The notes: generated by a model not told the origin, from the sequence alone. A DNA stretch of 64,000 nt from Megamonas sp. UBA1796 (GCA_002319795.1 DCFU01000031.1:36700-100699); one strand, 5' to 3'. Numbered from the stretch's first letter, positions 42,034 to 51,090 are shown. A program made the numbers and translations.

Positions 42034-42723
42034 CTACTGGTGTGTGAAACGATAGCCGACGCCGCGTACGGTTTCAATCTGCTCGCCGGACTTTGGCTTG
42101 GCAGAGTCAAGTTTGGCGCGCAGATGCCGGATATGCACATCTACGGTGCGGGTATCGCCATAATATTCGTAGCCCCAGATTTTTTCGAGGAGTTCATCAC
42201 GGGAAAAGGCCTTTCCTTCATTCGTGACCAGTAATTTTAGCAGCTCATATTCTTTTGGTGTAAGCGAGAGGGAAATATCCTGCAGGGAGGCTGTATAGGC
42301 ATTGAAATCCATATGCAATGTACCCATGGAAAAGGCTCCGTCCTTGCGGGGCCCGCTGCCTGCGCGCCGCAGCACGGCTTTTATGCGTGATAAAAGCTCC
42401 CGCATGCCAAAAGGTTTCGTTACATAGTCATCGGCACCCATTTCGAGTCCGAGTACTTTATCAATTTCCTCGGCGCGAGCCGTCAGCATGATGACAGGAA
42501 TACCCGCAGTCTGCGGGTTTTCTTTTAGTCTGCGGCAGACTTCGATGCCGTCAAGTTCCGGCAGCATGATATCCAGCAGCAGCAAATCAAAATCCCCATC
42601 CTGCGTAAGCTCCAGAGCTGTGCGTCCATCGCCGGCTTCTTGTACGGTATAGCCGTTTTTTTGCAGATTGAAGGACAATAGTTCACGTATAGATGCTTCA
42701 TCGTCTACGATAAGAATTTGCAT
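42034..42723 (-). CDS. phoP: Phosphate response regulator PhoP (OmpR family)
   Basis: 229 residues: a receiver domain with phospho-acceptor Asp51 in LLLLDIMLP and the conserved Lys in YVTKPFGMRELL, then a winged helix (DELLEKIWGYEYYGDTRTVDVHIRHLRAKL). It is the likely binder of the PhoP boxes at 24796 and 34076. The call depends on the pho context in this window, as OmpR-type regulators look alike. It lies 63 nt after nudC in the same direction and about 9.5 kb from its expected partner phoR. Confidence 0.82.
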   Translation of the reverse strand: MQILIVDDEASIRELLSFNLQKNGYTVQEAGDGRTALELTQDGDFDLLLLDIMLPELDGIEVCRRLKENPQTAGIPVIMLTARAEEIDKVLGLEMGADDYVTKPFGMRELLSRIKAVLRRAGSGPRKDGAFSMGTLHMDFNAYTASLQDISLSLTPKEYELLKLLVTNEGKAFSRDELLEKIWGYEYYGDTRTVDVHIRHLRAKLDSAKPKSGEQIETVRGVGYRFTHQ

Positions 42724-42786
42724 ATGAAAAATCCCTCCTCATGTCGTATTGAAGTCGTTTTAAGGTATGGGGTATGCCGCAGTGGG

Positions 42787-43635
42787 TCAGCTTGGCAGCA
42801 GGCCATTGCGGAACATATAGATCATCTCATGTGTGAGGCTGATATCGAGCGTGTTGTGCGGCATATCCTTCCGGGCATACCATTCGGCGGAGGCAAGTTC
42901 CGAGGCGTCACGGTGGATTTCGGCAGAGCCGTCGAGCTCTGCAAAAAAACCTATGAGCAGGGAGTCTGAAAATGCCCAGGGCTGGTTTTTGTAATAACGC
43001 AGGTTCTTCACTTTGAGGCCGACTTCTTCCATAACCTCGCGATGTACAGTTTCCTCGAGGGTTTCACCAATTTCATTATAGCCTGCGACGAGAGCGTAGT
43101 GAGGATTTGCACGTCCGGCATATCTTGTCAGCAAAATCCTGTCACCATCCGTTATGGCTACAATGATGCCCGGCGAAATCTTCGGATATTCGACGTTATG
43201 GCAGACTGGGCAGAGCAGGGCGCGCTCGTCTTGTTTCTTCTCCATTTTATGTCCACAGCGTCCGCAATAAGCGCGATTACGGTAAAAACGATGCAGATGG
43301 CAGCCTGTGGCACCAGCGAATCCGGCCCAGGCGGGTGAGAGTGTACGGAAAACCGTGGGCGGGGCGAAGGTGTAACCGTTGCCTTCGGACAAAGGAAGCG
43401 CCTGTTCATTGACAAGGTAAAAATCATGCCTGCTGATAGAGAACAGAAAATCGGCATGTGCGCAGATGTCTGGCTGTGCATCCGTAAATTCTCCGAAGCT
43501 GGCAAAGGGAAAAGCGGTTTTGTCGTTTTTTATGAGGGATTTTCCTTCTTTTATATAAAAGAAATAATCCTTTGCCTGTGGTGTTTTGATATAAAATTCA
43601 TTATGGTAAATCTGTGGCTTGATATCCTGCAGCAT
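42787..43635 (-). CDS. nudC: NADH pyrophosphatase NudC
   Basis: 282 residues. The zinc ribbon (CGRCGHK and CPVCHN) is followed by a Nudix box, GYNEIGETLEETVHREVMEEVG, and the NudC-type downstream motif NQPWAFSDSLL. It hydrolyses NAD(H) and can decap NAD-capped RNA in other bacteria. AGAAGGAGTGG precedes the ATG, with a TATAAT at 43666-43671 on the same strand. phoP follows in the same direction. Confidence 0.92.
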   Translation of the reverse strand: MLQDIKPQIYHNEFYIKTPQAKDYFFYIKEGKSLIKNDKTAFPFASFGEFTDAQPDICAHADFLFSISRHDFYLVNEQALPLSEGNGYTFAPPTVFRTLSPAWAGFAGATGCHLHRFYRNRAYCGRCGHKMEKKQDERALLCPVCHNVEYPKISPGIIVAITDGDRILLTRYAGRANPHYALVAGYNEIGETLEETVHREVMEEVGLKVKNLRYYKNQPWAFSDSLLIGFFAELDGSAEIHRDASELASAEWYARKDMPHNTLDISLTHEMIYMFRNGLLPS

Positions 43636-43927
43636 AAAGTATCCACTCCTTCTGATATGAGATATATTATACTACAAAATCACCATTTCCAGTATCCTGC
43701 GGCAGAATATAGTCTGGGGAGTATGCTTTTTCTGCCGGACAGCAGATGGAATCTGACGAAGATGATGCAGCACGGCTTGCATTGTGAGCGATTTGTAGAT
43801 ACAATGAAAAGTGTGTTTTCCAGTTGTGCGGCTGAAAATATATACGGTGCAGCGGTTGTAACTATGTGAAATTTTGGTTTTAGCTGCCTTGCTGGCGGGC
43901 TTGTAATTTATCGGATAGGGGATTTTT

Positions 43928-44794
43928 ATGCGCATAGAAGTAAATGTACCGGGCTCATGCGGTGAGCTTGTGCAGGGCAGTGTGAGGGGCGTGCCTTTTC
44001 TCGTGACCTGCCCGGTGAATCTATATACGAAGGTTACGATAACGGATGGAGGAACATTTTCACGCGGGCTGGGTGAGAAAGCACAGCTGGCACTGGAGCG
44101 GACGCTGGAATATGTTGGCTGCCCGTGTTTTCCTTATGGAATTACCCTTGAATCGGAGCTGCCGCCTGGCAAGGGCATGGCCTCGAGCAGTGCGGATATT
44201 GCCGCAGTGGCAATTGGAACTGCGGCTGCCTGCGGATATTCGCTTTCGGCGGTGGAAACAGCGAAGCTGGCGGCATCAATTGAGCCGACAGACGGGGTGT
44301 TTTTTTCCGGGATTGTGCGCATGAATCATATGACGGGTGAATGTCTGACGAAGCTCGGCATATTCCCGCGCTTCAAGATAGCAATTTTTGATACAGGCGG
44401 TGCGGTCGATACGATGGCCTTTCACGAACGAGCGGATTTGCAATGCCTGAATGCGGCCAATGAGGCGCAGAGCCTGGCAGCCCTGGAGCTGCTGGAGCCG
44501 CCGCGTACGCCGGAGAGAATAGCGGCGGCAGCAACGCTGAGTGCCTTGGCGAATCAAACGATTCTGGCCAAGGAAGCGCTGGAGGAACTTGCGGCCTTTG
44601 GACAGCAGCTGGGGGCGCTTGGCGTCAATACGGCACACAGCGGGACAATTCTCGGGGTACTGTTTGCGCCGGAGACCTCAGCTGCATTTGTGGAGAGGCA
44701 GGCGGGCCGGATTGCACAGATGTATCCGCATGTGGCATATATGCGGAGTGTGGAGCTCATTGCGGGTGGCTATACGATAGAAAAAGGTGAATAA
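43928..44794 (+). CDS. pduX: PduX-like L-threonine kinase (GHMP family)
   Basis: 288 residues. The GHMP ATP-binding motif is LPPGKGMASSSAD (79-90); the N terminus EVNVPGSCGELVQG is characteristic of PduX, the threonine kinase that makes L-threonine phosphate for the cobalamin nucleotide loop. No cob or cbi genes lie nearby, so it is a single-gene unit. The 292-nt gap before it (43636-43927) holds the nudC promoter region and a 70-codon frame without a ribosome site. Confidence 0.85.
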   Translation: MRIEVNVPGSCGELVQGSVRGVPFLVTCPVNLYTKVTITDGGTFSRGLGEKAQLALERTLEYVGCPCFPYGITLESELPPGKGMASSSADIAAVAIGTAAACGYSLSAVETAKLAASIEPTDGVFFSGIVRMNHMTGECLTKLGIFPRFKIAIFDTGGAVDTMAFHERADLQCLNAANEAQSLAALELLEPPRTPERIAAAATLSALANQTILAKEALEELAAFGQQLGALGVNTAHSGTILGVLFAPETSAAFVERQAGRIAQMYPHVAYMRSVELIAGGYTIEKGE

Positions 44795-44944
44795 GTATCC
44801 TGCTTGTTTGCAGAATAAGACCGGACACATAAAAAGGATAAGAAAAAGCTGCTTGATGCAATGGTTTTAACCACCGCAAGCTACGAGACAGTTTTTGACA
44901 GATCTATATGATTTGCTGTGGTGATTTAGATAGGGAGGGATAGC

Positions 44945-45517
44945 ATGCATAGTTTTAGGATTTTTGTACTCACAGCGTTGCTTTGCTGTTTTACGGGTGC
45001 TGCATTTGCCGGAGCGGCAGCAGAAATTGGAACCTCGTTTCCCATAGGAGGCAGTGCGCACGTGTCAGCAGCGTGGGAAAATTATGCGGCATTCACCGGC
45101 GATGCGCTTACGGTGGAAGCCTCCGTGCGCCAGGAAAAGGGCGGCTTGCATATGGAGTTGAGACTCACAAACCCTACAGACCAGGCAATCCATATAGAAC
45201 ATCCGAACGGGCAGATGTATGATTTTACGATTGTCGATGAAAAAGGAAAAGAGCTTTATCGTTGGTCAGCAGGCATGGCATTTACAGAGGCGCTCACGGC
45301 AACGAATATTCCGGAACATGGATCTGTTGTATATACAGCAGATATAAAGAAGACGGAGTATCGTAAACTTCGGGATGAGGCCGTGCTCGTGCGCATGTAT
45401 GTGAAAGATACCTCCTATGTAGTTGCACTGAAGGTTCCTCGGGAGCCGAAGACAGAGGCCGGATCACCAGTAACACTTCGTGGAAGTATTGAGCTTGGCG
45501 GCCATCACGGTTGGTAA
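44945..45517 (+). CDS. Secreted BsuPI-domain protein
   Basis: 190 residues with a signal peptide (cleavage near AAFAGA). The Ig-like BsuPI domain is clear from RLTNPTDQAIHIEHPNGQMYDFTIVDEKGKELYRWSAGMAF split by known spacing. The founding member inhibits an intracellular protease in Bacillus; most relatives, like this one, are exported and uncharacterised. AGGGAGGG upstream of ATG 44945 supports the start. A strong terminator follows. Confidence 0.82.
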   Translation: MHSFRIFVLTALLCCFTGAAFAGAAAEIGTSFPIGGSAHVSAAWENYAAFTGDALTVEASVRQEKGGLHMELRLTNPTDQAIHIEHPNGQMYDFTIVDEKGKELYRWSAGMAFTEALTATNIPEHGSVVYTADIKKTEYRKLRDEAVLVRMYVKDTSYVVALKVPREPKTEAGSPVTLRGSIELGGHHGW

Positions 45518-45542
45518 GGCTTGCAGCAATACTAGCAGGCGC

Positions 45543-45596
45543 AAAAAAGCACCCCGGACATATTTGCTTTCGGCAATATGTTCGGGGTGCTTTTCG
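45543..45596. terminator. Strong bidirectional terminator
   Basis: A long stem (AAAAAGCACCCCG...CGGGGTGCTTTT, with ACATATT/AATATGT inside) covering 45543-45596, between convergent genes. Confidence 0.92.
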
Positions 45597-45656
45597 GTAA
45601 ACACGGCTGTAGAAACGATGGATTTACAATTCAACGTTCATTGAAGCAGAGGTTTG

Positions 45657-46241
45657 TTAAATCCGTACTTCAAAGTGGCTTTTCTGGTCTGCCTTTTTGG
45701 GAGGCGGTACTTTAGCGGAACTATTTGCTGCATTCTGTTCAGGGAGAGGGGGCGTAGTTTTCTTAAATAGGTGTCGGCAAAAAAGCGCGGCCCCGATTAT
45801 AATCACTACCGCGGCAAATGGCCAATACACCATGGTGTGGGGACTGGCATTGCCATTCGTGGTATCTGTGGCTGGCGGCGGAGTCGTTTGTTCTTCTGTT
45901 TGTCCGGTGGTCGCCGCGGGAAGTTGTGCAGGGTTATTTGCCTGCGATGATGTCTTGGCCTGCTTATTTGCTGCTGCATTCTGTGCACCCTGTGCAGCAG
46001 ACGTGGTACCAGCTGCGGAGGACTGTGAGGACTGTCCTTGCCCGGCATTATTTGTTGATGGTGCGGATTTTCCGGGACCGAAGATCGCTGTTCCGATCGA
46101 TTCAGCCTGCTTTACAGCTCCGACAAAATCGGCATTCGGCGGTGTTATGGCGGTATCACTCCCCGTATTTGTATTGGATGACGCCGCTGGTGAAGTCGGA
46201 GGTGTTGGCGGGACTGGAGGTGTCGGTGCTGTAACAGCCAT
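45657..46241 (-). CDS. Low-complexity protein with one membrane segment
   Basis: 194 residues. The first 130 are rich in Pro, Thr, Ser, Ala, Asn and Gln (for example PTPPVPPTPPTSPAAS); one helix follows at about 138-158 (VYWPFAAVVIIIGAALFC), then a short basic tail. No signal peptide, so it may be anchored with the disordered part on either side. GAAGG is 7 nt before the ATG. An opposite-strand frame of similar length is judged a shadow. Function unknown. Confidence 0.6.
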   Translation of the reverse strand: MAVTAPTPPVPPTPPTSPAASSNTNTGSDTAITPPNADFVGAVKQAESIGTAIFGPGKSAPSTNNAGQGQSSQSSAAGTTSAAQGAQNAAANKQAKTSSQANNPAQLPAATTGQTEEQTTPPPATDTTNGNASPHTMVYWPFAAVVIIIGAALFCRHLFKKTTPPLPEQNAANSSAKVPPPKKADQKSHFEVRI

Positions 46242-46353
46242 ACGAAGGCCTTCTTTCGTGTTTATTTACAGATAATAATTGCTGCAAGTATATGACCGGG
46301 GAAGGATTGGTTTTTTTCGCACAACAGCTTAGCTGAAATCTGTAATATAGATT

Positions 46354-46401
46354 TTCATCGACAGCAGGTGCGTATTGTGCCGCACCTGCTGCTGATCGAG
46401 G
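46354..46401. repeat. Strong intergenic hairpin
   Basis: CAGCAGGTGCG (46362-46372) pairs perfectly with CGCACCTGCTG (46381-46391), extended by TTCA/TGAA and TCGA/TCGA outside. No T tract on either strand. It lies in the 929-nt region 46242-47170 that holds no protein gene; the rest of that region is the RNA candidate below. Confidence 0.6.
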
Positions 46402-46572
46402 TGAAGAAACTGCTTAGGTTCAGTTTCGTAAAAAATCAAACGGCTGACTTTTCCCATAGCAATCCTAATAAGTATCTTACTCCATTATAACGTAAAGATA
46501 TGCAAAAATCTTCATAGGAAAATATATACATGCAAGAGTATTACGTTTCCTGTGTGCTCCGTGTATAATAAT

Positions 46573-46968
46573 AGGAAGGCCGCCCCGGTTTTTTTATACC
46601 GAAGCGGCCTTCCTGTTGTCGAAAAGTTGGACCTTGAGCCATATTCTCTGCCGAACAACCATGAAATACTTTGCTTTACATCATACACACCGCTTATCGG
46701 CTCCATACCGCCGACACTTTTTTGTCCCCGGGGCTTTGCCCCCGCGCCTTGCATGCGTTGAAGCTGTCCACAGTACAGTTTCTCGTCCTGCCTGCTCGTT
46801 CACCATGACGTCCGTTTGTTCTAATCGATAACAAGGGGTAGTTTAGTGTGTACTTCATTTGAACGGTTATGACAGAGGATATGTTTTTTCTCATTTTTTG
46901 CTGGAATGCTTATTAAAGAATCTTCTCGTTCGGCATTCGTAATGGCAAAAGGTCCTTCTCTTCTTACT
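46573..46968 (-). ncRNA. Candidate structured noncoding RNA of about 395 nt, family not assigned
   Basis: A minus-strand promoter (46975-47003) would start transcription near 46968, and an 11-bp compound hairpin at 46573-46614 would end it. In between, the 5' segment 46942-46955 pairs with the 3' segment 46629-46642 in a 12-bp long-range helix (GGACCTT and GCCAT blocks), closing the whole RNA. Local hairpins are also visible: GAATGC/GCATTC (46904-46938), TTGTT/AACAA (46816-46834), AGCTGT/ACAGTT (46762-46780), GGGGC/GCCCC (46730-46742) and GACA/TGTC (46713-46726). It is not tmRNA, SRP RNA or RNase P by their hallmark motifs. raiA-type or other large Firmicute RNAs were not excluded. Confidence 0.6.
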
Positions 46969-46974
46969 GTCTTC

Positions 46975-47003
46975 ATTATATCGCATGGTATTTTAAAAGT
47001 CAA
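46975..47003 (-). promoter_or_regulatory. Near-consensus promoter of the candidate RNA
   Basis: On the minus strand TTGACT (46998-47003), 17 nt, TATAAT (46975-46980). The only downstream reading frame has its ATG inside the -10, so the product should be noncoding. Confidence 0.8.
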
Positions 47004-47170
47004 TTAATTTTTTGAAGATTCTGATTGTAATTTTTGGAAAACATGGAAATGCTTTTCCGGATGAGCTTTTGAGTTGGATATGTTATAATGTAAGTACTTG
47101 GGACAATTGATTTTTGCTGTGTATCTGCGCCGAATGGCAGATGCTTTTATGAGTTGGATGGAGGAACGGG

Positions 47171-47776
47171 ATGCTGAAAAAAATTATGAGTTTAATTTTA
47201 CCAATCTTGTTATTTTTCCCGGGGACTTTGCTGGCGGCACAGTCGCAGCCGCAGCCAAAACGTATTGCCATACTGCCGGTATATGACGAGTCCGGGCAGC
47301 TTACGGAAGACAGCAGACAGAAGCTGCAGGAACGTATACGACAGGAACTCCATGTGCCGTTGAATGGAACCCTGCAGGCAGTCGAGTATGTACCGGATGA
47401 GGCATGTGCGCAAGCACTGGATACGCTCATGGAGCAGGGGAAAGCGCAGACGGGGGCACGGATGCAGAATGCGATGCAGCCACTGGCGGATGAGCTTTCT
47501 GCAGATGTTGTGGTATGCGTTGTCATTACACAATATTATGCGCATTATTATATGGACTGGGAGAATGAGCGCTGCATTGACAGCTATGCCGGATTGCGGA
47601 TTTTTGGCTACGACCGTTGCCATAACCGTTCGCTTGACCGGCGAACCACACGATGGGTTAATGATACGTGTTCCTCTGCGGGGACGGCAGACGATATGCT
47701 TATGCAGGGCCTTGAGGAACTGCTGCAGAAGGTGAAGCTGCGGGCGACGATTTATCCGCTGCGTGAGGCAGGATGA
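47171..47776 (+). CDS. Secreted hypothetical protein
   Basis: 201 residues with a signal peptide (cleavage near TLLAAQ). The mature part begins RIAILPVYDESGQLTEDSRQKLQERIR, the start of a predicted alpha/beta domain like those of small periplasmic proteins that begin with an RIAVLP strand. It contains three cysteines. GGAGG lies upstream of ATG 47171. It is followed in the same direction by the DUF4870-like gene. Function unknown. Confidence 0.7.
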   Translation: MLKKIMSLILPILLFFPGTLLAAQSQPQPKRIAILPVYDESGQLTEDSRQKLQERIRQELHVPLNGTLQAVEYVPDEACAQALDTLMEQGKAQTGARMQNAMQPLADELSADVVVCVVITQYYAHYYMDWENERCIDSYAGLRIFGYDRCHNRSLDRRTTRWVNDTCSSAGTADDMLMQGLEELLQKVKLRATIYPLREAG

Positions 47777-47807
47777 TATTGGACGAACAGAAAGAAGGCG
47801 TGATCCT

Positions 47808-48158
47808 ATGATTTCTACATCGCAAAAACTTTTAGCTATTGTTGCACATATTTCGTATCTTTTTGGAGGGCTGGGTTTTGTGCTGGTACCACTCATCATT
47901 TTTATGGTGCGCAAAGATGAAGATGCCTTCGTAGCCGAACATGCCAAACAGGCTTTTTGTGTGCAGGCTTCGTTTGCAATCGTTTCGGCGGCTATTGGCA
48001 TCCTTACTTTTTTGCTGATTGGTATTTTGTTTTACCCGTTGCTGTTCCTGCTCGGAATCGCCTGGGGAATATGTTCACTCATCGCTGCGTGGAGGGCTTT
48101 GAACGGCGAGGATTATAGGTATCCGTTCATGGGGCCGCTCGTGCGGAGACTTGATTAA
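47808..48158 (+). CDS. DUF4870-family membrane protein
   Basis: 116 residues with three to four helices. The start KLLAIVAHISYLFGGLG and the loop EHAKQAFCVQASFAIVSA are typical of this family of small Tic20-like membrane proteins of unknown role. ATG 47808 follows AAGAAGGCG; the open frame from 47763 overlaps the previous gene. Confidence 0.85.
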   Translation: MISTSQKLLAIVAHISYLFGGLGFVLVPLIIFMVRKDEDAFVAEHAKQAFCVQASFAIVSAAIGILTFLLIGILFYPLLFLLGIAWGICSLIAAWRALNGEDYRYPFMGPLVRRLD

Positions 48159-48180
48159 ATCATAAAGGGGGAGAAATTTT

Positions 48181-48795
48181 ATGAAGGTTTTACTCATCAA
48201 TGGCAGCCCGCATGATAAAGGCTGTGTTTACACGGCACTGTCGGAGGTGGCCTCAGCATTGCACCGAGAGGACATCGAGACGGAGATCTTTCATATTGGC
48301 AAGAAGCCTGTACGTGGTTGTATTGCTTGCGGGCGTTGCCAGCAAGGGCTGGGACAATGCATTTTCGGCGATGATCCTGTCAACGATATCATCGCTAAGG
48401 CCAAGGATGCAGATGGCTTTGTCGTTGGTTCACCTGTATATTTTGCCGGTCCGAACGGCGCACTTTGTGCCATATTGGATCGTGCGTTCTATGCGGGCGG
48501 AGCAAATTTCGCCTGCAAGCCTGCGGCTGCGGTAGTGAGCTGCCGGCGTGGCGGAGCGAGTGCTTCCTTTGACAGACTTAACAAGTATTTCACTATTAAG
48601 GAGATGCCGGTTGTATCTTCGCAGTATTGGAATTCTGTGCATGGCTTTACGCCGGAAGATGTAAAGCAGGACCTTGAGGGACTGCAGATTATGCGCACAC
48701 TTGCGCACAATATGGCCTGGATGCTGCGGGCACTGGCAGAGGAACCCCGACCGGCCGTCCGTGAGCAGAAGATTATGACTAATTTCATACGGTAA
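48181..48795 (+). CDS. Flavodoxin-like NAD(P)H-dependent oxidoreductase (Isf/FMN-reductase type)
   Basis: 204 residues. The flavin-binding start MKVLLINGSPHDKGCVYTAL and GSPVYFAGPNGALCAILDR are typical of NADPH-dependent FMN reductases and iron-sulfur flavoproteins. The cysteine group GCIACGRCQQGLGQC could bind a cluster or act in redox chemistry. Substrate unknown. ATG 48181 has AAAGGGGGAG upstream. Confidence 0.88.
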   Translation: MKVLLINGSPHDKGCVYTALSEVASALHREDIETEIFHIGKKPVRGCIACGRCQQGLGQCIFGDDPVNDIIAKAKDADGFVVGSPVYFAGPNGALCAILDRAFYAGGANFACKPAAAVVSCRRGGASASFDRLNKYFTIKEMPVVSSQYWNSVHGFTPEDVKQDLEGLQIMRTLAHNMAWMLRALAEEPRPAVREQKIMTNFIR

Positions 48796-48809
48796 TAGGG
48801 CATGAAAAT

Positions 48810-48863
48810 AGGACTGCCATATCCAGAGAGGAGAGCTTTCTGAATACGGTAGTCCTGTTTTTT
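48810..48863 (+). terminator. Intrinsic terminator between convergent genes
   Basis: AGGACTGCC (48810-48818) pairs with GGTAGTCCT (48848-48856, one G-T pair), followed by Ts. Confidence 0.75.
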
Positions 48864-48886
48864 GGGAAAATTCCAAATGGTTAAGT

Positions 48887-50245
48887 TCAGATTGGCAATT
48901 GACCGGTAATGACAGCAACGATTACAAAAATTGCAAACATTGGCAATGCCCATTTAAAAAACTCTTTTTGGTATTCACCGAAGCTCATTTCTGTGCGATC
49001 TATCAGGAGGAAAAGCCAGGCGACTGTCGGGCTGGCATAGCGGAGTGCCTGGCCCATAAAGGCTGCCATGCCAATTTCGTTTGGCGTGATGCCAAACTCA
49101 TATGAGATGGGAGCAACAACTGGTAAAATACCGAAATAATAAGCATCGACCGGCAATGCATAACAGGCTATAGCACCGATGAAGGCAAAAATGAAAGCGG
49201 TATGGCTGCCCAAAGAGGGTGGAATCATGCTGGCCATGTGCTTGGCAATAGCTTCAGCCATGCCGCTGCCGTTTAGTATCCCTAAAAAAACACCAGCTGC
49301 GATAATAATCGAGGTTACGGAGATGGCTTCACCGCCGTTCGCTGTGATGCGTTCACGTTGTTCTTTACAGTTATAATTTACTGCCAGCGCAATGGCAGTG
49401 CCTGTAAGAAAAACAAATGCACCGCTTACCCAGTCCATGATAAGGATAATGAGCATGATGATAGTCAATATAGCGTTGAATATAAAGAATTTTGGTCTTT
49501 TCAAATCCTTGTCGTTATTGTCTATGATATCCAGCATAATTTTTAGCTGGTTTTGCGACACCTCATTGTCTTGCTCCCCCGTATAGCCGAGGCGGACACG
49601 CTCTTTTTTTCCCATGATGTAAGCCATGAAAAATACATAGATGAAAGAGCAGCCGAGTATAGGGAGTATGGCTACAAATAAGGTATTGACTTCCAGGTTT
49701 AACACAGCAGCTGCACGGACTAATGGGCCGCCCCAAGGGAGGCAATTCCCTAACTCACACGGAAGAATGATTAATATTGCGAGATTGGACAGCTTTAATT
49801 TCATTTGCTTGAATAATGGGACAAATACAGCCGTGATAATCAGAATAGTAGTAGTCCCATCTCCGTCAAGTGTGACAACAGATGCAGTGAAAGCGGTCAC
49901 CATGATGATTTTCAAGGGATCTCCCTTGGCTTTTTTTATCAGATGTTTGCAAAGTGGATCAAATAAGCCGACATTCATCATCAAACTGAAATACAAGATG
50001 GCGAATAAAATCATGATTGTCGGGTTGATGGTTCCTAACTTTACCTTACCCGAAGCCGAGGTTGTGTAAAATAAGCCGTCCCGTATCCAAATAGCAATTT
50101 TTTGTATGGGAATACCGTTGAGCATACAGGCTAAAAGTGCTGCAATCAAGGATACTACGATTAAGCCGGCAAAGGGTGATAATTTATTTTTTATGACCAA
50201 AACTAAAAATACGATAATTAACAAATAACCCAATAGAGTTAACAT
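48887..50245 (-). CDS. CitMHS-family di/tricarboxylate transporter (second copy)
   Basis: 452 residues and about 12 helices. Family stretches are VTLDGDGTTTILIITAVFVPLF, LPWGGPLVRAAAVLNL and LPVDAYYFGILPVV. ATG 50245 with AAGGAG just upstream is preferred to the frame open from 50338. It is the last gene of the minus-strand sigma-54 cluster. It differs clearly from the copy at 14345 (HMDGNGAVT versus TLDGDGTTT), so the two likely carry different acids. Confidence 0.88.
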   Translation of the reverse strand: MLTLLGYLLIIVFLVLVIKNKLSPFAGLIVVSLIAALLACMLNGIPIQKIAIWIRDGLFYTTSASGKVKLGTINPTIMILFAILYFSLMMNVGLFDPLCKHLIKKAKGDPLKIIMVTAFTASVVTLDGDGTTTILIITAVFVPLFKQMKLKLSNLAILIILPCELGNCLPWGGPLVRAAAVLNLEVNTLFVAILPILGCSFIYVFFMAYIMGKKERVRLGYTGEQDNEVSQNQLKIMLDIIDNNDKDLKRPKFFIFNAILTIIMLIILIMDWVSGAFVFLTGTAIALAVNYNCKEQRERITANGGEAISVTSIIIAAGVFLGILNGSGMAEAIAKHMASMIPPSLGSHTAFIFAFIGAIACYALPVDAYYFGILPVVAPISYEFGITPNEIGMAAFMGQALRYASPTVAWLFLLIDRTEMSFGEYQKEFFKWALPMFAIFVIVAVITGQLPI

Positions 50246-50385
50246 GGTTTTTCTCCTTTGCTTTATTTGAGCGAGAAACATGTACGAATAGGGGATTGAT
50301 TTATATGAAATATCCCTTTGGACATGCTCTCTGCTCAATCTATGCTTTTATATGGTTTCTGATAACCCGATCGTCGTAGGTATTA

Positions 50386-51090
50386 CTATTTTGTTTGGTT
50401 TTCCATTTCCAGAACCCAGGCAGGAGCGAGCTCTGGTAACGGAGAGTTACTGTTTCTGCAACGTGTATATTCGGCGATTGTTTTTCGGCGATTAGTTTCG
50501 TAAGAATCTTTTTTTTCGGCGGCTGCAAGAACTTCCTCAATGCGTTCGCGGGGAATTACTGTAACGCCATCATAATCGCCCAGAATCAGATCGCCGGGGG
50601 AAACCTTCACACCTGCGCAAGTCACGACGGTATTGATTTCACCAGGGCCTCTCTTGGCAGGAGAACGTTGCATAAAGCCTTTGGCATAAATAGGGATAGA
50701 AAGAGCTGAGAGTCCGACTTTGTCACGCACATAGCCATCGACGATAATTCCGTTCAGGCCGATAGCTTCGGCTGCACTTCCCATAAGGTCGCCCATATAG
50801 GCACGTTCGGTATACCCTTTGCCTGCGACAACCATCACGTATCCTGGTTTTGCCGAATAAATAGCGATATGTATAGGAAAGTTATCACCATCTTCAGTAT
50901 CTACAGTACATGCGGTACCTACTAAGATCTTATTGTTGTCGAGTGGCATTAAGGACGCATCCATGCAGCCGTTACGCTCGATTTTTAATTTCTCCATTCC
51001 GTCACAGAGTTGTGCGGAGCCTAGCTTTTTAGCTCTTTCAAGAAGTTCTTCTGGGATGAGATCGGGTAAAGGTTTATATTTTTCGTTCAT
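50386..51090 (-). CDS. RraA-like / 4-hydroxy-4-methyl-2-oxoglutarate aldolase-family protein
   Basis: About 234 residues. The active-site region GDLMGSAAEAIGLNGIIVDGYVRD has the Gly-x20-Arg-Asp signature that binds the metal and the pyruvate enolate in HMG/CHA aldolases. The enzyme class cleaves tertiary 4-hydroxy-2-oxo acids or decarboxylates oxaloacetate. RraA, the RNase E inhibitor, shares the fold, but the catabolic context favours an aldolase. ATG 51090 follows GAGGTG. It sits between the dehydrogenase and the carboxylate carrier. Confidence 0.86.
   Translation of the reverse strand: MNEKYKPLPDLIPEELLERAKKLGSAQLCDGMEKLKIERNGCMDASLMPLDNNKILVGTACTVDTEDGDNFPIHIAIYSAKPGYVMVVAGKGYTERAYMGDLMGSAAEAIGLNGIIVDGYVRDKVGLSALSIPIYAKGFMQRSPAKRGPGEINTVVTCAGVKVSPGDLILGDYDGVTVIPRERIEEVLAAAEKKDSYETNRRKTIAEYTRCRNSNSPLPELAPAWVLEMENQTK

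Noticed and set aside
43657..43869. 70-codon plus-strand frame between nudC and pduX
   Set aside because: Composition is plausible, but the ATG has no ribosome site and the region is the nudC promoter side.
45697..46275. 192-codon plus-strand frame opposite the low-complexity membrane protein
   Set aside because: Mirror of a repetitive gene; the minus strand has the ribosome site and a sensible helix.
46573..46968. tmRNA, RNase P or SRP RNA as identity of the RNA candidate
   Set aside because: No tRNA-like 3' end, no GAGGAAAGTCC or ACAGAA core, and no SRP tetraloop region are visible.
46821..47003. 60-codon minus-strand frame in the RNA candidate
   Set aside because: Its likely ATG lies inside the -10 element, so it would not be on the transcript.
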